64,000 nucleotides of DNA from JBAOHV01 sp963714875 (lineage in GTDB: Bacteria > Actinomycetota > Acidimicrobiia > Acidimicrobiales > Microtrichaceae): contig CAVQQI010000011.1 in assembly GCA_963714875.1 (NCBI GenBank), positions 248,001 through 312,000 on the forward strand. Direction: 5' to 3'. Positions 8,301 to 16,850 of the stretch are shown here, piece by piece. Numbering within the stretch: the first letter of the stretch is position 1; every line of letters begins with the position of its first letter. The position numbers and the translations under genes are program-made. The notes beneath the pieces are model-generated. The model worked only from the letters and a program-made list of their open reading frames with translations. It was not told the origin of the DNA and searched no databases.

Positions 8301-9479
8301 TCAGGAGCGACGCCGCCAGAGGTAGGTGGTGTTCAGGTACCAGTTGATGACCAGCGCGATGACCGCACCCATCAGGTTGTGCACCACCCGCGTCGCCCCA
8401 CCGAGGATGCTGAGCAGGAACCCGCTCTCCTGCAGGAAGGTGAACACCGCGACGTGCACCCCGGTGCCCACCAGCGACATGACCTGGAACACCAGGAATG
8501 CCGGCACCAGCTTCCACCCCCGGTACCGCTGCTCCCAGAAGGTGAACTCGTTGTTCATGACGAACAACGCCAGGATCGACAGCTGCACGCTGAAGATGAA
8601 CGAGGTGGCGATCGGGTCGATCTGGTCGTTGAGGCCGGTGTCGACGAGCGGGAACCCGATCCATTCGGCGACCCAGAAGGCGACGGAGTTGACGATCAGG
8701 CCGACGATGCCGACCAGGACGTACAGCAGGAAGGCCGGGTCGACCTGGCGACCGACCCACAGCTCGGCGACGCCCAACAGGTACGAGCGGATGACCGACC
8801 GGTTCAGCTTCGTCTCGCCGTGGACGCGGTTGGAGAACTCGTAGCCGACCTCGCGTACCCGCAGCTCGCGGTTGCGGCCGATGAACTCCAGCAGGATCTT
8901 GAAGCCCTGCGGATTGATGTTGGCGGCGCTGGACTCGTAGGTGCGGCGCGACACGACGAAGTAGCCGCTCATCGGATCCGACACCGGCACCCGCAGCAGG
9001 AGACGGGCGATCAGCGTCGCGACCCAGCTGACGAACCTGCGGTGCAGCGACCAGTCGCCGTAGCCGCCGCCGGCGGTCGAGCGTGACCCGACCACGACGT
9101 CCGCGGTGTCCTCGGTGACCATGTTCACCATCTGCGGAAGGATCGACGTGTCGTGCTGGAGGTCGGCGTCGATCACGGCGAGCGCGTCGCCCCGGGCGAT
9201 CGTCATCGCGTCGAGCACCGAGGCCGACAGGCCGGGATCGTGGAAGCGGCGCATCACCGTGATCGTCGGATCGTGCTCGGCGAGACGATCGGCGATCTCC
9301 CACGTGCGATCCGGGCTGTCGTCGTCGGCCACGATGATCTCGTGGGCGACGTCGCCGAGTGCGTCGTGGATCCGCTGCACGAGGATCGGCACGTTGTCGG
9401 CCTCGTTGAACGTCGGCGTGATCACCGACACCACGGGCTGGATCTGCTCGGACTGCTCAGAGGTCGGGGAGGGGCACAT
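8301..9479 (-). CDS. Polyprenol-phosphate glycosyltransferase (GT2) fused to GtrA domain
   Basis: The N-terminal 230 residues are a GT-A glycosyltransferase family 2 domain of the dolichol-phosphate mannosyltransferase/ArnC type, with VSVITPTFNEADNV, the metal-site segment IDADLQHD and SDPMSGYFVVSRR. The C-terminal 130 residues have four helices of the GtrA/DPMS group, used to flip or present lipid-linked sugars. The protein probably loads a sugar on a polyprenyl phosphate for cell-wall or protein glycosylation. The start is uncertain: ATG 9479 gives 392 residues and has TACGAT ten bases upstream; an in-frame ATG at 9566 would give 421 but would leave only seven bases to the divergent gene. 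Confidence 0.85.
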   Translation of the reverse strand: MCPSPTSEQSEQIQPVVSVITPTFNEADNVPILVQRIHDALGDVAHEIIVADDDSPDRTWEIADRLAEHDPTITVMRRFHDPGLSASVLDAMTIARGDALAVIDADLQHDTSILPQMVNMVTEDTADVVVGSRSTAGGGYGDWSLHRRFVSWVATLIARLLLRVPVSDPMSGYFVVSRRTYESSAANINPQGFKILLEFIGRNRELRVREVGYEFSNRVHGETKLNRSVIRSYLLGVAELWVGRQVDPAFLLYVLVGIVGLIVNSVAFWVAEWIGFPLVDTGLNDQIDPIATSFIFSVQLSILALFVMNNEFTFWEQRYRGWKLVPAFLVFQVMSLVGTGVHVAVFTFLQESGFLLSILGGATRVVHNLMGAVIALVINWYLNTTYLWRRRS

Positions 9480-9560
9480 GGGCGCTCGGATCGTACCGGC
9501 GCGGTCGGTGCGCAACGGCGGATCCGTCGGCATCCGGAGGGTCGCGGTCGGCCCGGGCCG

Positions 9561-9566
9561 TAGCAT
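9561..9566 (+). promoter_or_regulatory. -10 box of SRAP gene (leaderless)
   Basis: TAGCAT lies seven bases before ATG 9574. Confidence 0.55.
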
Positions 9567-9573
9567 CGGGTCG

Positions 9574-10308
9574 ATGTGCGGTCGTTTCGTCTCCTCCTCC
9601 TCACCGGCGCAGATCGCGGACTACTTCGATGTGGACGCGGTGCCCGAGCAGCTCCTGGACCGTGGGCCCAACTACAACACCGCGCCCACCACCAGTGTGC
9701 TGGTGGTCCACGAGGACGGTTCGACCCGGCATCTGGACGCGTTCCGCTGGGGGCTCGTGCCGTTCTGGGCGAAGGACGTCAAGATCGGCGCCAGGATGAT
9801 CAACGCCCGGGCCGAGACGGTGGCCGAGAAACCTGCGTTCCGCAGCGCCTTCGCCAAGCGCCGCTGCATCATTCCGGCGGATGGGTTCTACGAGTGGACC
9901 ACGCAGCCGGGGGAGCAGAAGAAGCAGCCGTACTTCATCCACCGGCCCGATGGCGAGCCCTATGCGTTCGCCGGCTTGTGGGAGCGGTGGAAGGGTGCCG
10001 CGGGCGAGGCGGAGGAGGGTTCGGATGCCGAACCGCTCCGGAGTTGCTCGATCATCACCACCACGGCCAACGAACCGATGCAGGAGCTCCACGACCGCAT
10101 GCCGGTCATCCTGCCCGAATCGGCGTGGAAGGACTGGTTGGATCCCGAGCAGCACGACACCGAGCTGTTGGGACAGCTCCTGGTGCCCGCACCCCCCGAG
10201 CTGATCTCGTTCCACGCCGTGTCGACCGAGGTCAACAACGCTCGCAACAAGGGCGAGCACCTGGTGGATCGGGTCGACCCGGCGACCGGGGAGCCGGTGC
10301 AGGGCTGA
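9574..10308 (+). CDS. SOS response-associated peptidase family protein (SRAP, YedK/HMCES)
   Basis: SRAP proteins crosslink their second residue, a cysteine, to abasic sites in single-stranded DNA and so protect them. This 244-residue protein begins MCGRF, so Cys2 is exposed once Met is removed; NARAET carries the conserved Asn, DGFYEW the Glu, and LHDRMPVIL the His of the active site. ATG 9574 was chosen because Cys must be residue 2; a longer in-frame opening upstream would hide it. A TAGCAT -10 box lies seven bases before the ATG, so the mRNA has no leader, which also fits an unmodified N-terminus. No LexA-box-like site was noticed. Confidence 0.93.
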   Translation: MCGRFVSSSSPAQIADYFDVDAVPEQLLDRGPNYNTAPTTSVLVVHEDGSTRHLDAFRWGLVPFWAKDVKIGARMINARAETVAEKPAFRSAFAKRRCIIPADGFYEWTTQPGEQKKQPYFIHRPDGEPYAFAGLWERWKGAAGEAEEGSDAEPLRSCSIITTTANEPMQELHDRMPVILPESAWKDWLDPEQHDTELLGQLLVPAPPELISFHAVSTEVNNARNKGEHLVDRVDPATGEPVQG

Positions 10309-10327
10309 CGGGTCGCGGTCCGGCCGA

Positions 10328-10780
10328 TCAGCCGGTGGCGACCTCCGGTCGGCCCTGGTCGCGCAGCGCAGCCCTGATGCGCTCGGCGTCGTCGTCGAGT
10401 CGGGCCGGATCCGGTGAGTGGTCCGCCCGTGCGAAGTCCAGGTCGGACTCGCTGCGGATGGGGACCAGGTGCACGTGGCAGTGCGGAACCTCCAGCCCGG
10501 CGATCATGGTGCCGACCCGCACCGGTGTGAACGCGGTCATCAGCGCCTTGCCGACGGCCAGCTGTGCGACGGCCATCTTCGACCAGAGATCCTCGTCCAG
10601 GTCGGTCCAGTGGTCGATCTGGCGGACCGGCACCACGAGGGTGTGGCCGGGCCGCATCGGGGCGATGGTGAGGAACGCGACGACATCGGGATCGCGCCAG
10701 ACGAAGCGACCCGGGAACTCGCCCGAGATGATCCGGCTGAACACCGACGGCTCGACGGAGGGCGGCTGATCCGGGGTCAT
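10328..10780 (-). CDS. HIT family nucleotide hydrolase
   Basis: This 150-residue protein has the histidine triad HCHVHLVP at residues 100-107, where the middle His is the nucleophile for nucleotide phosphoramidate or dinucleoside polyphosphate hydrolysis. Upstream parts (FSRIISGEFPGRFVW, MRPGHTLVVPVRQI) also match the HIT fold. The C-terminal 35 residues are an Asp/Arg-rich extension. The start ATG 10780 lies six bases after a TAGGCT -10 box; that box overlaps the -10 of the divergent pgsA-like gene. In several actinobacteria a HIT gene lies close to a phosphatidylglycerophosphate synthase-like gene, here in opposite orientation. Confidence 0.92.
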   Translation of the reverse strand: MTPDQPPSVEPSVFSRIISGEFPGRFVWRDPDVVAFLTIAPMRPGHTLVVPVRQIDHWTDLDEDLWSKMAVAQLAVGKALMTAFTPVRVGTMIAGLEVPHCHVHLVPIRSESDLDFARADHSPDPARLDDDAERIRAALRDQGRPEVATG

Positions 10781-10786
10781 CCCGCC

Positions 10787-10796
10787 AGCCTACGAT
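10787..10796. promoter_or_regulatory. Overlapping divergent -10 boxes (HIT / pgsA-like)
   Basis: AGCCTA at 10787-10792 reads TAGGCT on the minus strand, six bases before the HIT start. TACGAT at 10791-10796 on the plus strand is seven bases before ATG 10804. The two boxes share the bases TA at 10791-10792, so the two promoters cannot be melted independently. Confidence 0.55.
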
Positions 10797-10803
10797 GTCG
10801 CCG

Positions 10804-11454
10804 ATGACGCATGCCCGTGGCCTGGCCGGTGAGGAGATCCCCGAGGGGGAGGACCGGATCCTCACGGCGCCCAACCTGATCACGCTGCTGCGCCTGCTGT
10901 GCATCCCGCTGTTCCTGTGGCTCCTGTTCGGGGACGACAACTACCTGGCCGCAGCGGGACTGCTGCTGTTGTTGGGCGGGACCGATTGGGTGGACGGCTA
11001 CGTCGCCCGCCGCTTCGGGCAGGTGTCGAACTTCGGCAAGATGTTCGACCCCACCGTCGACCGGATGCTGCTGATCATCGGCATCGGGGCGATCATGGTC
11101 GCCGACCTGGACATCCCGTACTTCATGGCGTTCGCCTGGGTGGTGGTCATCCGGGAAGTGGTGCTGTCGGTGATCGTCGGCGGCTCGGTGCTGCTGGGTG
11201 CCCGCCGCATGGACGTGACCTGGGTCGGCAAGTGCGGCGCCTTCGCGATGATGACCGCGTTCCCGGCGTTCCTCGCCTCGGCCGATCCGTCGATCGCCGG
11301 CACCGGGTGGCAGACCTTCTTCCTGGTCGTCGCGTGGGGTTCGGGGCTTCCCGGGCTGGTCTGTTCGATGATCGCGTTCGTCGGCTACGTGCGAGAGGCG
11401 CCCGTCGCCCTTCGAGAGGGTCGCGAGATGCGCGAGGCCCTGTCCCGGCCCTGA
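10804..11454 (+). CDS. CDP-alcohol phosphatidyltransferase (PgsA-like)
   Basis: This 216-residue membrane protein makes a phospholipid by moving a phosphatidyl group from CDP-diacylglycerol to an alcohol. The catalytic signature D-G-x2-A-R-x8-G-x3-D-x3-D is complete at D64, G65, A68, R69, G78, D82 and D86. About five membrane helices follow the family pattern. Glycerol-3-phosphate is the likely acceptor by similarity to phosphatidylglycerophosphate synthases, but inositol phosphate cannot be excluded. ATG 10804 was preferred to the in-frame ATG 10795 because the latter lies inside the TACGAT -10 box. Confidence 0.88.
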   Translation: MTHARGLAGEEIPEGEDRILTAPNLITLLRLLCIPLFLWLLFGDDNYLAAAGLLLLLGGTDWVDGYVARRFGQVSNFGKMFDPTVDRMLLIIGIGAIMVADLDIPYFMAFAWVVVIREVVLSVIVGGSVLLGARRMDVTWVGKCGAFAMMTAFPAFLASADPSIAGTGWQTFFLVVAWGSGLPGLVCSMIAFVGYVREAPVALREGREMREALSRP

Positions 11455-11490
11455 CCGACGGCTCGCACCGCACCGACGGCTCGCACCGCA
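11455..11490 (+). repeat. 18-bp tandem duplication after pgsA-like stop
   Basis: Two exact copies of CCGACGGCTCGCACCGCA lie directly after the TGA at 11452-11454. The unit has no coding or hairpin role that I can see. Confidence 0.8.
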
Positions 11491-11602
11491 CCGTCAGGCC
11501 CCCACGCCGCTGCAACGGTGTGGATCGGTCACATCCGGAATGGCGGGGTGGGTCGGGGCGGTAGGTTCAGGGGTGAAACACCCGCGACGCAAGGACCCCC
11601 CT

Positions 11603-14089
11603 GTGAAGGCCGTCATCATGGCGGGAGGCGAGGGCACACGCCTTCGCCCCCTGACCTCCAACGCTCCCAAACCGATGCTCCCGCTGGTCAACCGACCGAT
11701 GATGGAGCACATCATCGACCTGCTGAAGTCGCACGGCATCACCGAGATCGTGGTGACCGTCGCCTTCATGCCCGACGCGATCCGCAACTACTTCGGCGAC
11801 GGTTCGGAGTTCGGCGTCCGAATGGTCTACGCGGCGGAGGAGTCGCCGTTGGGCACCGCCGGATCGGTCCGCAACGCAATGGAGGAACTGGACGAGACCT
11901 TCCTGGTGATCTCGGGTGACGTGCTGACCGACATCGATCTGACCGCCCTCATCGAGCGGCACCGGGACACCGAGGCGCTGGCGACGATCGGTCTGGTACG
12001 GGTCGAGAACCCCCTGGAGTACGGGATCGTCATCGCCAACGAGGACGGTTCGATCGAGCGGTTCCTGGAGAAGCCCACCTGGGGCCAGGTCTTCTCGGAC
12101 ACGATCAACTCCGGCATCTACGTCCTGGAGCCACGGATCTTCGACTGGATCGCGGCCGATCAGCCGGTGGACTTCTCGAGCGATGTGTTCCCTGCCCTGC
12201 TCGAGGCGGGCGAGGGCGTGTTCGGTTCGGTCGCCGAGGGCTACTGGGAGGACGTCGGCACCCTTGCTGCGTACGTACGTGCCCACAAGGACATCCTCGA
12301 CAGCCGGGTGGTCGTGTCGATTCCCGGCTTCGAGCTGGCCGACGGCGTCTACGTGGGCGAGGGGGCCGAGATCAACCCCGGCGCCACGCTCACCGGTCCC
12401 TGTGTGATCGGCGACAACTGCTTCGTCGACGCCGGCGTGCAGCTGGGGGAGTACGTGGTGCTCGGCACCGGTGTGCGCATGCGGCGCGACGGCGAGCTCG
12501 AGCGCACGGTGGTGCACGAGAACGCCTACATCGGGGAGTCGGTGAAGATGCGCGGCGCCGTGGTGGGACGAGCGTCGGACCTGCGCCGCGGTGTGCGGTG
12601 CGAGGAAGGTGTGGTGCTCGGCGACGAGGTCTTCGTCGGAGAGAACGCCGTGCTGTCCAGCGACGTCAAGGTGTACCCGTTCAAGACCGTCGAGGCCGGG
12701 GCCGTGGTCAACACCTCGGTCATCTGGGAGTCGCGGGGAGCCCGCTCGCTGTTCGGTCGCGGCGGGGTGTCCGGACTCGCCAACGTCGATGCGACCCCCG
12801 AGCTGGCAGCGAAGGTCGCGCTGGCGTTCGCCACGTCGCTGAAGAAGGACGCGACCGTGGTGGTGTCGCGGGACTCGAGCCGTGCGGCGCGCATGCTGAA
12901 GCGGGCGACGATCGCCGGACTGAACGCCGGTGGCATCAACGTGATGGACCTCGAGGTGGCCAGCGTGCCCCTGACCCGGTTCCACTGCCGTTCCGCACCG
13001 GTCTCGGCGGGGATCACGCTGCGGTTGAGCGCCGACGACCCCGACTCGGTGATCATCCGGTTCTTCGACGGCGACGGGGCCGACATCCTCGAGGACCGCC
13101 AACGCAAGATCGAGCGACTCTTCATCCGAGAGGACTTCCGTCGGGTTCGTCCTGCCGACATCGGTGACATCGACCTGGTGCCACGGGCCCTGGAGCAGTA
13201 CGCCGTGGCGCTCGAGCAGACGATCGACGTCAAGGCGATCGCGGCTCGACGCTTCAAGGTGGTCATCGACTACTCGTACGGCTCGACCAGCTTCGTGATG
13301 CCCAACGTGCTGTCGAAGCTGGGCGCCGAGGTGCTGGCGGTCAATCCCTACGCCTCGACGCGTGGTGTGTTGGGCTTCGACCGGGAGCAGCACGCTGCAG
13401 GGGTGGGCGACCTGGTGCGAGCCTCGGGGGCGGACGTGGGCGCGGTGATCGATCCGTCCGGCGAGCAGCTCACGCTGGTCGACGACCGGGGCATCGTGTT
13501 GAGCCACCAGCAGCTGCTGATGTCCTTCCTCGACCTGGTCTGTGACCGACTGCTCGGTGACCGGATCGCGCTCCCCGTGACGGCCAGCAGGACCGCTGCA
13601 GAGCTGGTGCGCTCCCGCGGGTACGACGTGTTGTGGACCAAGACCTCTGCAGCGGCGTTGATGGAGGACGCCGACTCCCCGGGGGTGGGATTCGCCGGGA
13701 ACATCGAGGGCGGTGTCATCCTTCCGGGTTTCCTCCCTGCGTTCGACGGGGCGGCAGGTCTGTTGAAGATGCTCGATCTGCTGGCGGCGCGCGACGTCGC
13801 GCTGTCGGGCGTCGTGGCGGCGGCACCCGAGGTGCACATGGTCCACGAGGTCGTCGTCACGCCGTGGGAGCAGAAGGGCACCGTCATGCGCACGCTGGTG
13901 GAGCAGACCCACGGCCGCAAGGTCGACCTGATCGACGGCGTGAAGGCCTACCACGACACCGGTTGGGTGCTGGTGCTGCCCGATCCCGAGGAGCCGGTGA
14001 CCCACATCTGGACCGAGGGGGACGGACCCGGTGATGCCCGCACGCTCGCCCAGGAGTACGGACGCCGCATCCGCCAGATGCTGCGCTGA
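11603..14089 (+). CDS. Mannose-1-phosphate guanylyltransferase fused to left-handed helix and phosphomannomutase-like domain
   Basis: This 828-residue protein has three parts: a nucleotidyltransferase domain (residues 1-230, KAVIMAGGEGTRLRPL and later VISGDVLTD), a left-handed beta-helix with hexapeptide repeats (to about residue 370), and a phosphoglucomutase/phosphomannomutase-like region. It should make GDP-mannose or a similar nucleotide sugar. The mutase domain lacks the usual TASHNP phosphoserine loop (LRLSADDPDSV is at that place), so this half may not be an active mutase; long actinobacterial proteins of this design are known to me. GTG 11603 has AAGGA seven bases upstream; a GTG at 11573 with TAGGTT upstream is an alternative start ten codons earlier. 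Confidence 0.85.
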   Translation: MKAVIMAGGEGTRLRPLTSNAPKPMLPLVNRPMMEHIIDLLKSHGITEIVVTVAFMPDAIRNYFGDGSEFGVRMVYAAEESPLGTAGSVRNAMEELDETFLVISGDVLTDIDLTALIERHRDTEALATIGLVRVENPLEYGIVIANEDGSIERFLEKPTWGQVFSDTINSGIYVLEPRIFDWIAADQPVDFSSDVFPALLEAGEGVFGSVAEGYWEDVGTLAAYVRAHKDILDSRVVVSIPGFELADGVYVGEGAEINPGATLTGPCVIGDNCFVDAGVQLGEYVVLGTGVRMRRDGELERTVVHENAYIGESVKMRGAVVGRASDLRRGVRCEEGVVLGDEVFVGENAVLSSDVKVYPFKTVEAGAVVNTSVIWESRGARSLFGRGGVSGLANVDATPELAAKVALAFATSLKKDATVVVSRDSSRAARMLKRATIAGLNAGGINVMDLEVASVPLTRFHCRSAPVSAGITLRLSADDPDSVIIRFFDGDGADILEDRQRKIERLFIREDFRRVRPADIGDIDLVPRALEQYAVALEQTIDVKAIAARRFKVVIDYSYGSTSFVMPNVLSKLGAEVLAVNPYASTRGVLGFDREQHAAGVGDLVRASGADVGAVIDPSGEQLTLVDDRGIVLSHQQLLMSFLDLVCDRLLGDRIALPVTASRTAAELVRSRGYDVLWTKTSAAALMEDADSPGVGFAGNIEGGVILPGFLPAFDGAAGLLKMLDLLAARDVALSGVVAAAPEVHMVHEVVVTPWEQKGTVMRTLVEQTHGRKVDLIDGVKAYHDTGWVLVLPDPEEPVTHIWTEGDGPGDARTLAQEYGRRIRQMLR

Positions 14090-14128
14090 GTCGGGACTGC
14101 GGCGGCTCCGCGCCCAGTCGGGTTCGGG

Positions 14129-14134
14129 TAGCGT
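14129..14134 (+). promoter_or_regulatory. -10 box of gcvH (leaderless)
   Basis: TAGCGT lies seven bases before ATG 14142. Confidence 0.55.
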
Positions 14135-14141
14135 TCCGGCC

Positions 14142-14522
14142 ATGAACGTGCCTGACGAACTGCGCTACTCCTCCGACCACGAGTGGGTTCGCATCGACGG
14201 CGACAGGGCGACCATCGGGATCACCGACTACGCACAGGACGCCTTGGGCGATGTGGTGTTCGTGCAGGTCCCCGAGCTCGGCGCTGCCCCGGAGGCCGGG
14301 GCGACGGTCGGCGAGGTGGAGTCGACCAAGTCCGTGTCCGAGCTCTACGCCCCGGTCCCCGGCAAGGTGGTCGAGGTCAACGCGGATCTCGAGACCAGCC
14401 CGGAGCTGGTCAACTCCGACCCGTACGGTGCCGGCTGGATCGCGGTGGTGGAGCTCGCCGACGCCTCGGTGCTGGACGCGCTGATGGACGCTGACGCCTA
14501 CCGGGAGCTCACCGAGAGCTGA
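14142..14522 (+). CDS. gcvH: Glycine cleavage system H protein
   Basis: GcvH is the lipoyl carrier that passes the aminomethyl group from GcvP to GcvT. The 126-residue protein has the family start (LRYSSDHEWVRI) and the lipoylated lysine K63 in ESTKSVSELYAP. Length is normal. ATG 14142 sits seven bases after a TAGCGT -10 box. The next genes (FHA, MerR, DUF151, MerR) and the nearby gcvT and gcvP reproduce the order around M. tuberculosis gcvH, where the FHA protein GarA controls glutamate metabolism. Confidence 0.95.
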   Translation: MNVPDELRYSSDHEWVRIDGDRATIGITDYAQDALGDVVFVQVPELGAAPEAGATVGEVESTKSVSELYAPVPGKVVEVNADLETSPELVNSDPYGAGWIAVVELADASVLDALMDADAYRELTES

Positions 14523-14567
14523 CCCGGTGTCCACAGGAGTTGGCGAACGATCGATGAGGGAGGGCTG

Positions 14568-15035
14568 GTGACGATGGACCGAGACGTGGTGTGCCCCGTG
14601 TGCAGTCTCGCGAACGCTGCCGGATCGAACTTCTGCTCCGCCTGCGGCGCAGAGCTCCCTGACGACGCCGACGCGGCCACGGGGACCTTCCCGGTCCTCG
14701 GCGTGGACGTCGCCGGTGACGGCGAGGTGGGGCAGCTGATCGTGACCCGTGGCGGCACCGCCGGGGCACGCTTCGCCCTGGCCGAGGACGAGGTGACGAT
14801 CGGTCGCCATCCCGAGAGCTCGATCTTCCTCGACGACGTGACGGTGTCTCGTCGTCACGCATCGGTGACCCGGGACTCGTCGGGCCAGTACACGCTGCAC
14901 GATGCGGACTCGCTCAACGGGACCTATCTGGACGGCGAACGCATCGAGGACGCGCCGCTGCGCGAGGGTGCGCAGGTGCAGGTCGGGCGGTTCCGCCTGG
15001 TGTTCGTCATCGGCACGCTCGGGGGTTCGGCATGA
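14568..15035 (+). CDS. Zinc-ribbon and FHA domain protein (GarA-like position)
   Basis: The 155-residue protein starts with a zinc ribbon (C9, C12, C23, C26), then an Asp-rich linker, then an FHA domain that binds phosphothreonine (VTIGRHPESSIFLDD, VSRRHASV, LNGTYLDGERI). Its place directly after gcvH matches GarA/OdhI, which bind 2-oxoglutarate dehydrogenase and glutamate dehydrogenase, but GarA has an N-terminal ETT phosphosite in place of the zinc ribbon; only an isolated Thr (ATGTFP) is seen here. GTG 14568 follows GAGGGAGGG at a good spacing; ATG 14574 is an alternative. Its stop overlaps the next start (ATGA). Confidence 0.88.
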   Translation: MTMDRDVVCPVCSLANAAGSNFCSACGAELPDDADAATGTFPVLGVDVAGDGEVGQLIVTRGGTAGARFALAEDEVTIGRHPESSIFLDDVTVSRRHASVTRDSSGQYTLHDADSLNGTYLDGERIEDAPLREGAQVQVGRFRLVFVIGTLGGSA

Positions 15036-16173
15036 GCGACTCCGTGGCGAGCAGCCACCTCTCGATCGGCGAGGTGCTGGCCCTGGTCCAGGAGGACTTC
15101 CCCGACGTCACCATCTCGAAGATCCGGTTCCTGGAGAGCCAGGGGCTGATCGCGCCCGAACGCACCGCGTCGGGATACCGGAAGTTCTACGAGGCCGACA
15201 TCGATCGTCTGCGGTGGATCCTCGCCCAGCAGCGCGACCACTTCCTGCCGCTCAAGGTCATCAAGAAGATGCTCGACCAGGGCGTCGACGTCGCAGATGG
15301 GTCGGAGAGCCAGCCCAGCCTGTTCTCTGCTCCGGCATCCGACCCGTCGCAGGCGCTCGCGGCGGAGTCCGACCGCTCGGCTGCCGCCAGATCGTCGCAG
15401 CATCCGGCGGTGAAATCCGCACCCCGCCGGCCGGTCGGTGCGGCGGCCGGCGCCAAGCGGTCAGCCGGTGGGTCGCAGCCTTCGACCGCCCCGTCCGGCG
15501 GGCCGGCAGCGACCGGCACGTCCGATGCCGAGCCGGTGCGCGGGCAGAGGCCGCTGCCGGGCGCGGGCCGAGCACGGACGGTGCCGCAGGGAACAGCGGT
15601 GGCGCCGGCACGGCGAAGCGACACTCGACGCCGGCCGATGTGGTTGCTGCGCTGCAGGAGGACCCCAGGGCCGCCACGGCGGCGCGGGGCCGACGAGGCG
15701 CCGCGTCCCCAGCATCAGCAGAGCAGTCCGGGCACGCAGTGCCCGAGGTGGCCGCAGCGTCACGCGCGGGTGGACTCGGCACCGCTGCAGCCGGAGAACC
15801 CATGAGCCGCGACGAGCTGTGCGCGGCGACCGGCGTCACCGAGGAGCTGCTGGCGGACCTGGAGTCCTACGGGCTGATCGACGTCGGACATCTCGCAGGT
15901 GCTGCCACCTACGATGCTGAGTCCCAGATGGTGGCGCGCACCGCGGTGCGCTGCGTCGAACTGGGCATCGAACCCCGCCACCTGCGGATGTACAAGGTGG
16001 CGGCCGAACGCGAAGCTGGATTCGTCGAGCAGCTGGTGATGCCGTTGCTGAAGCAGCGCAACCCTGCCTCGCGTGAACAGGCGGTCGAACGCACCGACGA
16101 GTTGCTGGCGATGGGTGCCGATCTGCACGCCGCGCTGCTGCGTCGTCGCCTCGGTCCGGTGCTCGGGACATGA
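15032..16173 (+). pseudogene. ftsR: MerR-family regulator, FtsR/Rv1828-like, split by a -1 frameshift
   Basis: The first frame (from ATG 15032, overlapping the FHA stop) encodes a MerR winged helix with SIGEVLALVQEDFPDVTISK and ASGYRKFYEADIDRLRWI, then a long Ala/Pro/Ser linker. After about 15538 the coding signal moves to another frame, which encodes SRDELCAATGVTEELLADLE, ESYGLIDVG and EPRHLRMYKVAAEREAGF, the typical C-terminal effector domain of FtsR, a regulator of ftsZ in Corynebacterium. Adding one base near 15536-15541 joins both halves (EPV then ARAEAA) into 380 residues; the family is about 250, the difference being the linker. It is either a sequencing error or a real disruption. Third-position GC is high on both sides of the junction. 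Confidence 0.8.
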
Positions 16174-16219
16174 GCTGCGTCGGTGCCGCAGGCTCGCGCG
16201 TTGGCTCCGGGCTCCGCGG

Positions 16220-16225
16220 TAGGGT
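16220..16225 (+). promoter_or_regulatory. -10 box of DUF151 gene (leaderless)
   Basis: TAGGGT lies six bases before GTG 16232. Confidence 0.5.
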
Positions 16226-16231
16226 TCGGGC

Positions 16232-16726
16232 GTGATCGAACTCGAGCTGGTCGCCGTTCGGGTCGAGCTCCCGAGCAACACCCCTGTGGTGGTGCTCCGC
16301 GAGCTGTCGGGCCGTCGCCGCCAGCTGTCGATCTTCATCGGCGGACCCGAGGCGACCGCGATCGCGTTCGCGCTCGAAGGCGTCGACACGCCCCGACCGC
16401 TGACCCACGACCTCTTCTGTGACGTGCTCGACGAGCTCGGTGCCCAGCTCGAACGGGTCGTCATCACCGAGCTGCGCGACACGACCTACTTCGCCGATCT
16501 GCAGATCTCGGGCTCGGCCGGCGGCTCCCAGGTGTCCGCACGGCCGTCCGACGCGGTGGCCCTGGCAGTTCGCGCCGGTTGTCCGATCTTCGCCACCGAG
16601 GAGCTGCTCGACGAGGCCGGGTTCGTCGAGGAGCCTGCCGATGAGGGCGAGGAGTCGCCCGAAGAGGTCGTCGAGGAGTTCCGGCAGTTCATCGACCAGG
16701 TCTCTCCGGAGGATTTCGCCTCCTGA
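16232..16726 (+). CDS. Bifunctional nuclease family protein (DUF151, Rv1829-like)
   Basis: This 164-residue protein is a DUF151 domain (VVVLRELSGRRRQLSIFIGGPEA, PRPLTHDLFCDVLDELGA, ARPSDAVALAVRAGCPIFA) followed by a Glu-rich tail. Plant and archaeal relatives have weak DNase/RNase activity; in actinobacteria the gene is fixed between the two MerR genes of the gcv region but its role is unknown. GTG 16232 follows TAGGGT by six bases. Confidence 0.85.
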   Translation: MIELELVAVRVELPSNTPVVVLRELSGRRRQLSIFIGGPEATAIAFALEGVDTPRPLTHDLFCDVLDELGAQLERVVITELRDTTYFADLQISGSAGGSQVSARPSDAVALAVRAGCPIFATEELLDEAGFVEEPADEGEESPEEVVEEFRQFIDQVSPEDFAS

Positions 16727-16850
16727 GTCACGTCGTTCGGTGTTGGGAGTGCGGTCGACACAGATCCACCCCATACTGGTCACGCCGCGGTAATTTCCCG
16801 GCTGCAATTCCGGTGCGCGACCGCGCACCGTGAAGATCGGAGCACTCACC

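Noticed and set aside
11567..14143. 858-codon open frame antisense to the guanylyltransferase gene
   Set aside because: It is a shadow of the sense gene, with no motif; G/C-rich third positions in the sense strand make long antisense frames common.
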